From CAXBOO01 sp963977425 (GTDB lineage: Bacteria > Bacteroidota > Bacteroidia > Flavobacteriales_D > Luteibaculaceae), in the NCBI GenBank assembly GCA_963977425.1, contig CAXBOO010000006.1, forward strand, positions 118,939 to 182,938: DNA of 64,000 nt. Reading direction: 5' to 3'. The notes below the pieces were generated by a model. That model saw only the letters and a list, made by a program, of their open reading frames with translations. It was not told the DNA's origin and searched no databases. A program made the position numbers and the translations under genes. Below are positions 1 through 10,501 of this stretch, piece after piece (positions within the stretch are counted from its first letter, which is position 1; every line of letters begins with the position of its first letter).

Positions 1-837
1 ATATCGATTTTGATTACCGCCATATTATTGGCCTGTACCTGTGCATTGTTGGGCAGTTTTTTAATTCATAGCAAACAAGCTATGATGGCCGACGCTATTT
101 CACACGCTGTACTACCAGGTATTGTAATAGCCTACCTTATATCCAATAGTCGCGGAAGCGTTTTTGCTTTATTAGGAGCAGCTGCTTGTGGTATACTGAT
201 TACACTATTGGTAAACTGGCTAAAAACAAAAGCCAAAATGAGCAACGACAGTGCAATTGGTTTGATGTACACTAGTCTATTTGCCTTGGGTGTTTTTTTA
301 ATAACTCGCTTTACGCAATCGGTAGACCTTGATCAAGAATGTGTGTTATTCGGAGATATAGCCTATGTACCTCTCGACAGGTGGTATGTGTTGGATACAG
401 ATTTAGGGCCACGAGCTTTATACATTTGCAGTGCATTATTGCTTTTTGTTTCTATCATTCTTCGCATGGGCTATAGAAACCTAAGCTTGTTTTGTTTCAA
501 TCCAGAATTTGCACAAAGCATTGGCATTTCCATTGCCTTTTGGAATTTGTATTTATTAGGAGCAGTGTCAATTACAACTGTTATGAGTTTCGAATTAGTG
601 GGCGCTATTTTGATTATAGCATTGCTCATATTACCGGCAAGTGCAGGTTATCTTTTGAGTAAAAAGTTAAAAACAAACATTCTGTTGGCTATAATATTCA
701 GTATTGTTTCATGTATTGTAGGATATGCTGTAGCTTTACAGTTCAACTTAAACATTGCTGCTTGTGTTGCTAGCGTAGCAGCGTGCATATTTTTTATTAG
801 CTTTTTGCTGAGTTTGAGGCAGAAAACCATGTTATGA
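1..837 (+). CDS. Metal ABC transporter permease (ZnuB/MntB family), 5' end cut by window edge
   Basis: Integral membrane permease of an ABC-3 family importer for zinc, manganese or iron. The frame is open to the first base of the window, so the true start probably lies upstream; the first internal start-like codon is a TTG at 10. The protein opens in a hydrophobic helix followed by the family motif around DAISHAVLPG, and has about seven to eight further membrane segments. A typical member is about 270-300 residues, so only a few residues are missing. The ATPase and metal-binding lipoprotein expected with it would lie to the left, outside the window. Its TGA overlaps the smpB ATG (ATGA), which implies translational coupling. 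The metal cannot be told from sequence. Confidence 0.88.
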   Translation: MSILITAILLACTCALLGSFLIHSKQAMMADAISHAVLPGIVIAYLISNSRGSVFALLGAAACGILITLLVNWLKTKAKMSNDSAIGLMYTSLFALGVFLITRFTQSVDLDQECVLFGDIAYVPLDRWYVLDTDLGPRALYICSALLLFVSIILRMGYRNLSLFCFNPEFAQSIGISIAFWNLYLLGAVSITTVMSFELVGAILIIALLILPASAGYLLSKKLKTNILLAIIFSIVSCIVGYAVALQFNLNIAACVASVAACIFFISFLLSLRQKTML

Positions 838-1283
838 ACACCATCAATATCCGAAATAAAAAAGCAACCTTCGAATACCACCTCAATGATATTTTTGAGG
901 CTGGGATAGTATTGCTTGGATCTGAAATTAAATCACTTAGAAGCAATAATGGTTCTATTAAAGAAGCTTATTGCGTAGTGAAAAACGGTGAGGTTTTCAT
1001 TCGTAACATGTATATTAAAGAATACGAAAAAGCTTCTTTCAACATCCCCGACCCTAAACGGGAACGCAAGCTACTGCTCAACCGAACGGAAATCAACAAA
1101 CTTGAAAAAGGCGTTAAAAACCAAGGGGTAACCATTGTTCCGGTTAAAATTTTTCTTTCTAAAAAAGGCCAAGCCAAAATTCAAATTGCTTTGGCCACAG
1201 GTAAAAAACTTTACGACAAACGAGAGGATTTGAAAAACAAAGACGTTAAACGCGATTTAGATAGAATTAGAAAATCGTTTTAA
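834..1283 (+). CDS. smpB: SsrA-binding protein SmpB
   Basis: Small RNA-binding protein that carries tmRNA to stalled ribosomes for trans-translation. The 149 residues match the family throughout: an N-terminal beta-barrel core with GIVLLGSEIKSLR near residues 24-36, the central YIKEYEKASFN segment, and a basic C-terminal tail with KKLYDKREDLKNKD followed by an Arg/Lys-rich end that enters the decoding channel. The ATG overlaps the stop of the upstream metal permease gene by four bases, so it is probably co-transcribed with it. Length is normal. The tmRNA gene itself is not in this window. Confidence 0.97.
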   Translation: MNTINIRNKKATFEYHLNDIFEAGIVLLGSEIKSLRSNNGSIKEAYCVVKNGEVFIRNMYIKEYEKASFNIPDPKRERKLLLNRTEINKLEKGVKNQGVTIVPVKIFLSKKGQAKIQIALATGKKLYDKREDLKNKDVKRDLDRIRKSF

Positions 1284-1329
1284 GTTCTTTTCACAAATCT
1301 AATAGCTGTGTTTGATCGTTTTTAAAGAC

Positions 1330-1821
1330 ATGAGAACCAACTTATTCACGGCTACCCTATTGTTTTTCCTTTTCACAGCTTGCGCTCAAGATAAAGCTAC
1401 CAATACGTACAACAACCCTATTCCAAATTCTGAACGAATAGAACTCACTGAAACGGAATGGAAAGCCAAACTGAGCGAATTAGAATACAATGTACTCCGA
1501 GAAAAAGGCACCGAACGCGCATTTTCTGGCCAACACAATGATGAAAAAAGAAAAGGAATTTTTGTTTGCAATGGCTGCAAAAAACCTCTTTTTAAATCCA
1601 ATCATAAATTCAATAGTGGAACAGGTTGGCCTAGTTTTTACGATGTTGGCTACGCCAAAGCAGTAGGCAAAATAAGCGACAACACATTCGGCATGAATCG
1701 TGTTGAAGTAGTTTGTAATTATTGTGGAGGTCATTTGGGGCATGTTTTTGAAGATGGACCTGCTCCTACGGGTTTGCGTTATTGCATCAATTCTGCTAGC
1801 TTAGATTTTGAAGCAAATTAA
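1330..1821 (+). CDS. msrB: Peptide-methionine (R)-S-oxide reductase MsrB, lipoprotein form
   Basis: Reduces methionine-R-sulfoxide in damaged proteins. I place the start at the ATG at 1330 rather than the upstream TTG at 1312, because it gives a clean lipoprotein signal peptide ending in a lipobox (FTAC) at about residue 19. The catalytic domain is complete: zinc-binding CxxC pairs at C80/C83 and C129/C132, the GTGWPSFYD motif, and the RYCINSASLDF motif with catalytic C152. Length 163 residues. The lipid anchor puts this enzyme in the periplasm or on a membrane face, so it would repair exported proteins rather than cytosolic ones. It is followed after five bases by a Nudix gene on the same strand. 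Confidence 0.95.
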   Translation: MRTNLFTATLLFFLFTACAQDKATNTYNNPIPNSERIELTETEWKAKLSELEYNVLREKGTERAFSGQHNDEKRKGIFVCNGCKKPLFKSNHKFNSGTGWPSFYDVGYAKAVGKISDNTFGMNRVEVVCNYCGGHLGHVFEDGPAPTGLRYCINSASLDFEAN

Positions 1822-1826
1822 TATCA

Positions 1827-2444
1827 TTGACCCTACTCGAATTTCAATCAAAACTCAATTCTAAAAAACGCTTACCTGGAAACGAGGCATTCAAACTGCT
1901 CGGACTTCAAAGAAAAGAGCCTACTGATACCGAACTTAATGCAGCTCGAAAAGCAGCCGTTTCTATCATTTTTTCTGAGGTGAATAATGTACCATCTATC
2001 CTATTCATCAAACGCTCAAATTACAAAGGTGTACACTCTTCGCAAATGGCTTTTCCGGGAGGAAAACTTGAAACGGAAGATGCTTCAATGCTGCATTGCG
2101 CAACTCGAGAAACTTTAGAAGAAATAGGATTGGACTTATCCTCTTTAGAACCAATTCTACCATTAAGCCCTATTTATATTCCTCCGAGTAATTTTTTGGT
2201 TCAACCTTATGTGTTTTTCGCACCTAGTTTCAATCATCGTGCATTGGAATTACAAAAGGACGAAGTACAAAGCATTCATTTTTTAGATGCGCGAATATTA
2301 ATTCAAAACGCTCCATTCGAACAATCCGAATTGAATCTTTCCTTCGGTAAAATAAAAACCAAAGGTATTTACTTGGACAACGAATTTATTTGGGGCGCTA
2401 GTGCTGCTATGCTCGCTGAACTACATTACATTTTCAAGAATTAA
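1827..2444 (+). CDS. Nudix hydrolase, probable CoA pyrophosphatase (NudL-like)
   Basis: Predicted to split coenzyme A or a related nucleotide diphosphate. The 205-residue protein shows the extended motif of the CoA-Nudix subgroup: an Arg/Lys-containing stretch, HSSQMAFPGGK, then TRETLEEIGL, with the same spacing as NudL-type boxes. The start is a TTG at 1827; no ATG occurs before the Nudix box, so a non-ATG start is required. It lies five bases after msrB and is probably in one transcript with it. A hairpin with A and T tracts at about 2487-2513 ends the unit. Substrate is inferred from subgroup motifs only. Confidence 0.85.
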   Translation: MTLLEFQSKLNSKKRLPGNEAFKLLGLQRKEPTDTELNAARKAAVSIIFSEVNNVPSILFIKRSNYKGVHSSQMAFPGGKLETEDASMLHCATRETLEEIGLDLSSLEPILPLSPIYIPPSNFLVQPYVFFAPSFNHRALELQKDEVQSIHFLDARILIQNAPFEQSELNLSFGKIKTKGIYLDNEFIWGASAAMLAELHYIFKN

Positions 2445-2486
2445 TAACCAAGCCCTCTCTATAGTAAATAGATAACTCTAAGTCAC

Positions 2487-2513
2487 AAAAAAAGAGACCT
2501 AAGCCTCTTTTTT
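2487..2513. terminator. Bidirectional intrinsic terminator
   Basis: Stem AAAAAAGAG / CTCTTTTTT with a short loop sits between the convergent Nudix gene (+) and the giant T9SS gene (-). A and T runs on both flanks give a U-tract in either direction. Confidence 0.75.
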
Positions 2514-2537
2514 AATTTAGATATTATACTTAATTAT

Positions 2538-5500
2538 CTATCGAATCAACTGGAAGGTACCTGTTATTATATCAACTTTATCTTGAAAATAATAACGCGC
2601 AACTACCTTGTAAGTGTATGTTCCTAGTTCTTGTATTTTTCCTTTAACTCGACCATCCCAAGATACATTTTCGCCGCCGCCATTGAATACCATTGCTCCT
2701 TCTCTATCGTAGTATTGAATTGAAACATACTCTTTAATACCAACACCTTCAGGGCGAATGAAATCGTTTATACCATCTCCATTTGGTGTAAATGCATCAG
2801 GGAAATCAAGCGTATAATTTTCTGTCACTCTCAATTCTATTGGTGTTTCTTGAGAAAAACAACCTTTGATATCTGAAGTAACAACTGTCATAAATACATC
2901 TTCAAACAGAGTAAATAATGTATCTGTACAATTCACACAAACAGTATCACCAAAGCTGTCCATCCAATATATGTTGTATCCAGGATCAGCAATTATGTTC
3001 ACTCCTACTGTATCACCAATAAAGTAATCGCCAATGTACGATTGAAATGCTGGTGGATCTACCGACTCATGTACAGGTACTGTTACATTTAATGTATTTG
3101 CACACCCATTCACATACGTTCCTGTGACGGTATAATAACGCTCAACATTGGTCAATGCTATTGGCCCCGGTCCTTGGTAACTATCCAAACCTATTTTAGG
3201 ACTCCACTCATAATAATCGGCACCAGCAACTCTAATTCGAGTCGGAATATTTTTACAAACGGTATCTATGTCAGCTACTAATTGTGGTTGTTTTGCAATA
3301 AGCAATGTCTTTTCAAACACATCTGTACAACCAGTAAGATTGTTGATTGCCTTCAACGAAACCGTCAATGAATCTTTCAACTTAATTGGAAGATCAATAA
3401 CTTCATACGAATAGAAAACACCGGCATTTTCAATAGACCAAACATAATCTTGACCGTTGATAGATAAGTTGGTTGTTGCCAATAAGTCGTTTTCGCAATA
3501 GATGTTTTTAGGGAAACTAAAATTGGCTTTTAAATAGTCAACTCGAATAGTATCTTTCAAAGTCTGAGAACATCCGAAATTATCGAACAACTGCAAACTC
3601 ACATAGATATCATTGTTGGTAATATCTCCATTTTCTAGATCCAACACAACATTTTTGCTGTTTGAAACACCCGATAAATAGCCTGAGTATCTCCATGTAT
3701 GATTTTCTACATTTTTAGGATTGAAGTATTCCAGCTTCAGCAATTCGCTACTACAAATACTGTCGCCTAAAGCTGCTAAGTCAGCCTCAGGAGAGCTTAC
3801 TAAAACCTCTTTTGTTGTTTTACCTAGACAACCATTGCTTGTGATTTCTTCTAATGAAATAACATAGTTACCCGGATTAGATGGCATGTGAGACAAAATC
3901 AAATTGCCTGGAACAGCTTCCCCATTTACTACCCATTTTCTAGATGATACATCGGGATTGCTACCAAAAACGGTTGCGTCTATTGGACCAGGGTAACAAA
4001 CTGTTGGTGCAACAGAAAATTCAGGTGTAGGAGCTTCTTGAACCGACACATTGAAATCTTGTTGAGCATCGCATCCAAACGCTCCTAGCAATGATACAGA
4101 CACCACTGAAGTACCGGCTGTATTGAACGTGTAAATACTCGTTTTACTCGTTAGAGTATCTTTTGCATCTACAATGATTTCATAATTATTAAAACTTGAA
4201 TTCAACTTTATAGGCGTTTTATCACCAACGCATAATGTTTGATCCAATTCCAAATCAATGGTTGGGTTTTTATTCACTTCAACTTTAATCAGTCCCAAAT
4301 TCTTTTGAGCACATTTGAATCCATTGTCTGGCGTTAACTGCCCTATTTCAACATAACTAGTACCGAGTGGAGAATTCACCGTCATAAATGGCGATGCTTT
4401 ACTCACTACTGACGAACCTAAAAAGCCGTCTACAGACGTTGAAATTGTAATACTGATATCATCAGGAATTCCAAACACTTCTATCAATTGAGCATCTCCT
4501 TCGCAGAAATACACATCGCTCGGGAAGGAGATTGTATAGTTTTCTTGTATAATAACTGGCACAGCAAATGTTGCTACTCTACATGGGTCATTGAAATCTA
4601 TCCCAACGGTGTTATTGGAATTTGCATCGCCCGCTAAAGCCATGGCATAATACACTTTACCATATTCCAAATTCGGAATATTAAAATCGTATTTGTTTTC
4701 AGCACTTGAATAAATAACATCCGAAAGGTTTGATGGGTCTTCGGTTTCCTTTAATACATATACCAAGGTATCGTTGCCGTCTAAGTTGGCTCTCGGAACA
4801 TCTGTGAAACTGAAAACATCTTTATAACACACTTTCACTGTATCCGATCTAAAACCTGTAATCGTTGTCAAACACGGACATTCGTAGAAAACCGATTGGG
4901 TTGCAACAGGTTCGCAGGCTACAGCCAATTTAGCTTCAATGTTAATTGCCGTACCACTCATACCAACTATTTGATATACGTTACCGTACACATCTCCATT
5001 GGTTTCAATTTTGTCTTGAAAACTGCTTATGATTTGATAACGAATGGTGTAGTACTGAGAGATATTATCGCATATAGTATCGAGAATTACTATTTGCGGC
5101 TCTGAAACGAAAGTAATACTGACCGTATCGCTGTTCACACATATTCCATCAACAGATTCAATGTAAACAAAGGTATAAACGCCATTATTTGGCACTGTAA
5201 TGATTGCATTCGGGTCGCTCGGATTATTGAACACAGCATCATCACCACTAATTTGAATCCATGACCTACTGCCTCTAGCCGCTGTTATGGATTCCTCTGC
5301 TTGAAGGGTATACTGACTACCACATATTGTGTCATCGTCGCCAGCGAATGGAGCAGGATCTAAACGGAAGTACACTTCCACAGAGTCACTACTTGCTGGA
5401 CATGGAGGATTGCTCTCCGTCCAAATAAACGTCAACGCAGTATCAGAATAATTCGCAATACCTGATGAAATTGGTGAATTAGGATTTCCAACTGTTCCAC

Positions 5501-8500
5501 CCAGTTCTGACGTCCATACACCTACACCAAAACTTGGACTAGCTTCAAGATCCACTTGATTTCCACAAATAGCAACATTTTCGGTAAGTACTTTTGCTAC
5601 TGGCTTTTTCTTGAATTCTGTTCTCAAAACTTTATTTCCCTCAATTGTTCCAATACAACCAGTAGCATCGCTAACATTAAGCAGCTCTATGAAACCTGTT
5701 TGAGTTACATTAAATGAATAGGTATTGGTTGCAACATTTACTTCTTGAATGATGGTTCCAAAACGTTTGTAAGAAAATTCAAATGGTTGTTGACCTGTTA
5801 AAATAAACTCTGGTGTCAAAACATCGCCTTCACATCCTACTAATGGACCTGCAACTGCAAACTCAATTTCAGGAAGTGGATTTACATTTATTCTAAAAAC
5901 TTCATTGATAATATTAGAACATGCTGTAGAACCTCCTAGATTCACTGTTTGATTATTGGCATCAACAATTTCTGTAATAGAGAAAGTACGAGACGATGGC
6001 AAATTGAATGTTAGCATTCCTGAATTGGCTGTTAGAATAAGTGTAGTATCTACCATCGTTGGAGAACCATCTAATTGATATTTACCAATCAAAGTAAAAG
6101 GAGCTTTTCCTGTAGCCGTATAACTTATACTTGCGGGCTCTCCATAACATACTGTTGTAACTGGAGTGTAACTATCTAATGTTGGCTTTCTTCTCCATAC
6201 TACTGGTGTACCTTGGTTTACAGCCACACAAGTATCCAAAGGATCTATATAACCGAAGCCTGGTATTTTATCTCCTGCAATAGCTGAAATATAGTATTCA
6301 ACATCGTAATCCAATACACCCGGAATGAAATTGAATTCAGGTACAGAATTGGTATCGTATACTATGCCTTCAATAATACCACCCGTGTTATGCAAAATGT
6401 AAAACAATGTGTCTTCCGAACCTGCTATTGTTTCAATAAATGCATTTTTAGTAGGATCAGTAATGGCCATTACATCTTCACACAAGTCCAATGGCGTTCT
6501 ATCCATATTTCCTGGATACGTAACACATTCGCAATACTTAGCAGGCTCTCTTAAGAAGCTTGTACGGCTGTCTTCACAGTTACTTAAATCTGTGAATCTA
6601 TATTCGTAAATGCTTCCGTTAGGAATGGTGTCTTGCATTAAAGGCAATGAAGTAACCAATTCGTTTTGCTTGAACAAAACTCCGTTTACATACAAGTCGT
6701 ATAAATATCCTGAATCGTCTCCACCTCTAATATCAATAATGGGAGTAAATGATGAAAAATCACCCTCACATCTTTCTTCAACCAAGTCAACTATTAGTTG
6801 ATCGAACACTTTTACCGTCAAATTGATGGCTTCGTATGAAGGGCAATGCAACGCCGTGTTATCTCGTAAATCAACAACACCAAATGTTGTAAGTGCATCA
6901 AGAGTAGCTGAAAAAGTAACTCCAGAAAGCACATTGGTATGTGTACTAGGATATATATTACTGCCATCTGATATAGTTAGATCGTAGCCAATTGCCGGAC
7001 TGTCGCCTATAATATTTACCGTAATATTCACCGTACTGTCTCTACATACCACTGGAAAATCAGGAATCAACTCAGCCGTTGGGGCATTGGAAATATTTAC
7101 AACCAATTGCGATGAGGTATCAGCACATGGAGTTTGATTGGCATGTTCGTAAACAAAGTTATAGGTTGTAATTCCTGTATTGCTTCTATCTCTTAAATCG
7201 AAAATATTAGCCGAAACATTGGCTCCAAAGTTGGTTTCTGTCCATGTCCCATTGTCATCAGGATTTCCATTCAACAAGGCCAACAAATCCAAACCGCTAG
7301 CTTTTTCACACAACAGTGTATCGTTTTTTAATCCCGGAGACAACTGACGCACAACAGTAGCCAAAACATTTACCGACTGTGCCGCACAAGCTTCAAGAGT
7401 AACGGTGTATTTGGTATTGTAAGAACCCGGAGTAATAATATTTGATCTAAACACACCCGAAAGTGAATCCAACTCGTTGTTGGTAAGAATAGGCGTAGAA
7501 GTCCATTTACCAGGGTGAGATTCCGTGTGATTTAAGTAATCGTTTAAATTGATTTGATTGAATGTACCACAAACAGCGGTCATACTATCTGGTCCTAATT
7601 CAGGCAATACATTCAATGTTAATCGAATGCTAGCACTATCGACACCACATTGATAAGCATAAGCATATCGTACGGTATAAGTACCATTCTCGCCTTTAGA
7701 AGGATAAAGAGTCCCATCAGAATAAATAGGATTGAGTTGATTCCCTATGAAAGTATAATCTCCTCCGGTTCTAAAATCGCTATAATATTTAGAGAACAGT
7801 GAATCTAAAACAAGGCTGTCTGAAGTGCTACAAACAACCGTATCTATTTGAGTAAATACAATCGGATCACGGTCTCTGAATAATTCTAAAGAATCAGAAT
7901 TGATGCAACCATTGTACGTTTCAACATCCACCAAAATATGAAAAGCACCAGTATCTGTTGGCGGATTAAACCATGCAGAATCGTTATTTACATCAGTAAC
8001 TAAAAGTGACTTAGGGTTCCAGTCGTAATTTTTAATACCGTTATCCGTATTGACATAAACCGACCAATCGGCAATAAATCCTGAGTTGAACTCCAAATTA
8101 TCGCCTACATAAAATGACCATATTCCTGAAGGTGGTTTTGCATGAATATCATCCCACATGTCGGCTCCAGTAGAAATGGTGTTCGATTCAACAAAAGTAC
8201 CCGTGTAAGGAGGCTGTACATCTTTCATTAAATCCACTGCAGATTTACTAAAACAAGTTTTGCGCATGTTACCTCTACCCGTGGTAGTAAGGTCGGTAAA
8301 CAAATCGTACTTAGCCCCCCAAGGCGTTTCTATATATCCATAAAGCTCGTCTACTCTTGGGTGCTGGATATTGATGCAAATACTATCTACATAAGCACCT
8401 ACAGGATAGGTTCCATCAACATTAATTTGACTTAAACCAAAATTGCCTGAGCCATTAAAAATTCCTCCATCAGGTATAGAAACAGAATCTTGATTTGTTA

Positions 8501-10406
8501 ATTGAACGCGTTGTTTTCCTTCAGGACTTAAAGTATCCTTTGTTAACGCCAAAACCTTATCGAAGTAACAAATCAAACTATCTTGCCCTAACCCCAATTC
8601 AATATCTACCGAAACTTCGTTTACATACACTGTTTTCGTGTACTCCAAAGTACAATCAGAATTATCGTCAGAAATAATCAGTTTTACTGTAAATATGCCC
8701 GTTGTTGAATAGGCTTTTATAGGTTCTTTATCTGTAGATGTTGTTCCGTCACCAAAATCCCAAAGAAATTTTAGCGTGTTAGGTTGACTAAAGCTGTAAA
8801 TAACAGGTGCAAATGGAACCGGTTCGTTGATACAAGCCGAAGCATTTTGTTGAATATCAAAATCAGCACATTGATCGCATAAGTTCACTTCTTCTATTGG
8901 TCCATAACCACCAGAGAAGATTGCCGAATGGCGCTCTCTACTTCCGTAAAAGTTGATTCCTAATGGCGCTCCAATTGTACTCACAACAGTTGTAGACTCA
9001 GTGTTACCATAAACCAAGCGGCGCATTTTTTTGGTGCTTCCAGGACTGAATGGAATCCATCCTGTGCTACCAATATTCACCCCATTCAATTCGATACTTT
9101 CAGAAGGCAACACCCCACCTACTGGAACATCGTCAATAATAATTACCAACGTTTGTAGTTCAGCATAATCGCTTACACCACTAAAACACTGTGGTACTTC
9201 TTCACGAGATGCAATTTGATAAAAAATGTACGACTCTTCCCACAGTGAATTTGGCAAAACTAAATGCGCTTCAGGATCGGCTTTTGTAGCATCGAATGTA
9301 CCTTGAAAAGAATCTGAAAAAGAACCTTTGGTGTATTGCGATATTTGAATTGGACTATTGGAAGTAATGTATGTATTAGCATCGCCATAATAGCCTGCGC
9401 CAGTCATTTCTTCTAAATCTAGAAAAATGTAACCATAACCATAATCACCCCAAGCAGGAGCTACAATAGTTTCTACTCTAGCAGGATTGTTATTGTATTC
9501 AATAGTAACTGTAGTACCAATTGCACCCGTAATTTGAAGGTAATCTCCAGCTCCATTCATGGCTCCGATATTGCCTCCTACTAATGCTTTTCTTTCGATG
9601 TTTTGAGCCGTAAAATATTCAGTGCTCCAATTATTTATTGGTAAAAATGTTTGGAGTATCATATCGCCATTACCGGCGTTCCCCATTTGAGCTAAGCTAT
9701 TGGATGCAAAAATTGCAATCTTTTTATCTGAATTGATAACGGTACCATCCATGGTAACGCATTGATTGAAGAAGTTTACTTCGTTGTTGCAATCTTCATC
9801 GGTAAGGAAAGAAAAAATCTCCCCTTTATTCAAAACAATGTTTTGCTGACCCACAGCTCCAAAACCGTTGATATCGATACTGGTATTGTCTTCGGTAGCT
9901 AAAATGTGGGTTTCGATACTATTGATGCTAAAGCCACGCATAGCAGGCACATAATCGTTGCCTAACAATCTGGTCGGAAGCAAAGTTTCACCTTCTGCAC
10001 TTAACCCTCTATCTACAAACAAAAAAGCTTGTACAGGCTGTGGTGATGTCAAATGAAAACTTACATCGGAGTAATCTCCATCAGCAAAGTTTGGTGTTGG
10101 TGTAATAATATTGTTTGCAGGCACCCCTTCAAGTTGAGAAAGGTCTACTTCAAAATATTCACCCGATTCAATACTGTAGGTTTTTGAGAAGTTTAATGCA
10201 TCGCATGTCAAGACAATCTCATTCTCAACACAAAACTGTGAAACAAGTATTAATCGATAATTTGAATTACAAGTACTGTTACCTTGATCAAAATTACTTG
10301 GTAACATGAACCAAAAATCGTTTCCTTGTACTGCCTGAGCCGAAGCATATTGACCTGAAAATAAGCCGAGTACAACAAAACAAAGTAGGGTAATATATAT
10401 CCTCAT
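2538..10406 (-). CDS. Giant secreted protein with PKD domain, P-domain and type B T9SS sorting domain
   Basis: A 2,622-residue protein predicted to be exported by Sec, then moved across the outer membrane by the type IX system. The start is taken at the ATG at 10406, giving a signal peptide ending near ASAQA; the TTG at 10421 is less likely. Order seen: an N-terminal region beginning GNDFWF, resembling the IgGFc-binding-type domain of Bacteroidota surface proteins (about residues 30-480); a PKD domain with WDFGDGT (about 512-592); a proprotein-convertase-like P-domain (about 645-780); a long run of Ig/PKD-like modules with regularly spaced Cys and PTV/TVC motifs; and a C-terminal gliding-motility-type domain with FTPNGDGIND (about 2530-2622). 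No catalytic domain is visible. A role in adhesion or surface display is inference. The gene is monocistronic. Confidence 0.9.
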   Translation of the reverse strand: MRIYITLLCFVVLGLFSGQYASAQAVQGNDFWFMLPSNFDQGNSTCNSNYRLILVSQFCVENEIVLTCDALNFSKTYSIESGEYFEVDLSQLEGVPANNIITPTPNFADGDYSDVSFHLTSPQPVQAFLFVDRGLSAEGETLLPTRLLGNDYVPAMRGFSINSIETHILATEDNTSIDINGFGAVGQQNIVLNKGEIFSFLTDEDCNNEVNFFNQCVTMDGTVINSDKKIAIFASNSLAQMGNAGNGDMILQTFLPINNWSTEYFTAQNIERKALVGGNIGAMNGAGDYLQITGAIGTTVTIEYNNNPARVETIVAPAWGDYGYGYIFLDLEEMTGAGYYGDANTYITSNSPIQISQYTKGSFSDSFQGTFDATKADPEAHLVLPNSLWEESYIFYQIASREEVPQCFSGVSDYAELQTLVIIIDDVPVGGVLPSESIELNGVNIGSTGWIPFSPGSTKKMRRLVYGNTESTTVVSTIGAPLGINFYGSRERHSAIFSGGYGPIEEVNLCDQCADFDIQQNASACINEPVPFAPVIYSFSQPNTLKFLWDFGDGTTSTDKEPIKAYSTTGIFTVKLIISDDNSDCTLEYTKTVYVNEVSVDIELGLGQDSLICYFDKVLALTKDTLSPEGKQRVQLTNQDSVSIPDGGIFNGSGNFGLSQINVDGTYPVGAYVDSICINIQHPRVDELYGYIETPWGAKYDLFTDLTTTGRGNMRKTCFSKSAVDLMKDVQPPYTGTFVESNTISTGADMWDDIHAKPPSGIWSFYVGDNLEFNSGFIADWSVYVNTDNGIKNYDWNPKSLLVTDVNNDSAWFNPPTDTGAFHILVDVETYNGCINSDSLELFRDRDPIVFTQIDTVVCSTSDSLVLDSLFSKYYSDFRTGGDYTFIGNQLNPIYSDGTLYPSKGENGTYTVRYAYAYQCGVDSASIRLTLNVLPELGPDSMTAVCGTFNQINLNDYLNHTESHPGKWTSTPILTNNELDSLSGVFRSNIITPGSYNTKYTVTLEACAAQSVNVLATVVRQLSPGLKNDTLLCEKASGLDLLALLNGNPDDNGTWTETNFGANVSANIFDLRDRSNTGITTYNFVYEHANQTPCADTSSQLVVNISNAPTAELIPDFPVVCRDSTVNITVNIIGDSPAIGYDLTISDGSNIYPSTHTNVLSGVTFSATLDALTTFGVVDLRDNTALHCPSYEAINLTVKVFDQLIVDLVEERCEGDFSSFTPIIDIRGGDDSGYLYDLYVNGVLFKQNELVTSLPLMQDTIPNGSIYEYRFTDLSNCEDSRTSFLREPAKYCECVTYPGNMDRTPLDLCEDVMAITDPTKNAFIETIAGSEDTLFYILHNTGGIIEGIVYDTNSVPEFNFIPGVLDYDVEYYISAIAGDKIPGFGYIDPLDTCVAVNQGTPVVWRRKPTLDSYTPVTTVCYGEPASISYTATGKAPFTLIGKYQLDGSPTMVDTTLILTANSGMLTFNLPSSRTFSITEIVDANNQTVNLGGSTACSNIINEVFRINVNPLPEIEFAVAGPLVGCEGDVLTPEFILTGQQPFEFSYKRFGTIIQEVNVATNTYSFNVTQTGFIELLNVSDATGCIGTIEGNKVLRTEFKKKPVAKVLTENVAICGNQVDLEASPSFGVGVWTSELGGTVGNPNSPISSGIANYSDTALTFIWTESNPPCPASSDSVEVYFRLDPAPFAGDDDTICGSQYTLQAEESITAARGSRSWIQISGDDAVFNNPSDPNAIITVPNNGVYTFVYIESVDGICVNSDTVSITFVSEPQIVILDTICDNISQYYTIRYQIISSFQDKIETNGDVYGNVYQIVGMSGTAINIEAKLAVACEPVATQSVFYECPCLTTITGFRSDTVKVCYKDVFSFTDVPRANLDGNDTLVYVLKETEDPSNLSDVIYSSAENKYDFNIPNLEYGKVYYAMALAGDANSNNTVGIDFNDPCRVATFAVPVIIQENYTISFPSDVYFCEGDAQLIEVFGIPDDISITISTSVDGFLGSSVVSKASPFMTVNSPLGTSYVEIGQLTPDNGFKCAQKNLGLIKVEVNKNPTIDLELDQTLCVGDKTPIKLNSSFNNYEIIVDAKDTLTSKTSIYTFNTAGTSVVSVSLLGAFGCDAQQDFNVSVQEAPTPEFSVAPTVCYPGPIDATVFGSNPDVSSRKWVVNGEAVPGNLILSHMPSNPGNYVISLEEITSNGCLGKTTKEVLVSSPEADLAALGDSICSSELLKLEYFNPKNVENHTWRYSGYLSGVSNSKNVVLDLENGDITNNDIYVSLQLFDNFGCSQTLKDTIRVDYLKANFSFPKNIYCENDLLATTNLSINGQDYVWSIENAGVFYSYEVIDLPIKLKDSLTVSLKAINNLTGCTDVFEKTLLIAKQPQLVADIDTVCKNIPTRIRVAGADYYEWSPKIGLDSYQGPGPIALTNVERYYTVTGTYVNGCANTLNVTVPVHESVDPPAFQSYIGDYFIGDTVGVNIIADPGYNIYWMDSFGDTVCVNCTDTLFTLFEDVFMTVVTSDIKGCFSQETPIELRVTENYTLDFPDAFTPNGDGINDFIRPEGVGIKEYVSIQYYDREGAMVFNGGGENVSWDGRVKGKIQELGTYTYKVVARYYFQDKVDIITGTFQLIR

Positions 10407-10434
10407 TTGTAGCGCTATCAAAGGCGCGTAAGAT

Positions 10435-10461
10435 ACAACAAAAAAGAGAGCCTAAGCTCTC
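10435..10461 (-). terminator. Intrinsic terminator of fabI
   Basis: On the minus strand the stem GAGAGC, loop TTAG, stem GCTCTC is followed by a run of six T. It lies between the fabI stop and the giant gene's start, so the giant gene needs its own promoter. Confidence 0.85.
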
Positions 10462-10501
10462 TCATTCGTCGTAAATATCTGATTCTATACTAGTTCAGTA
10501 C

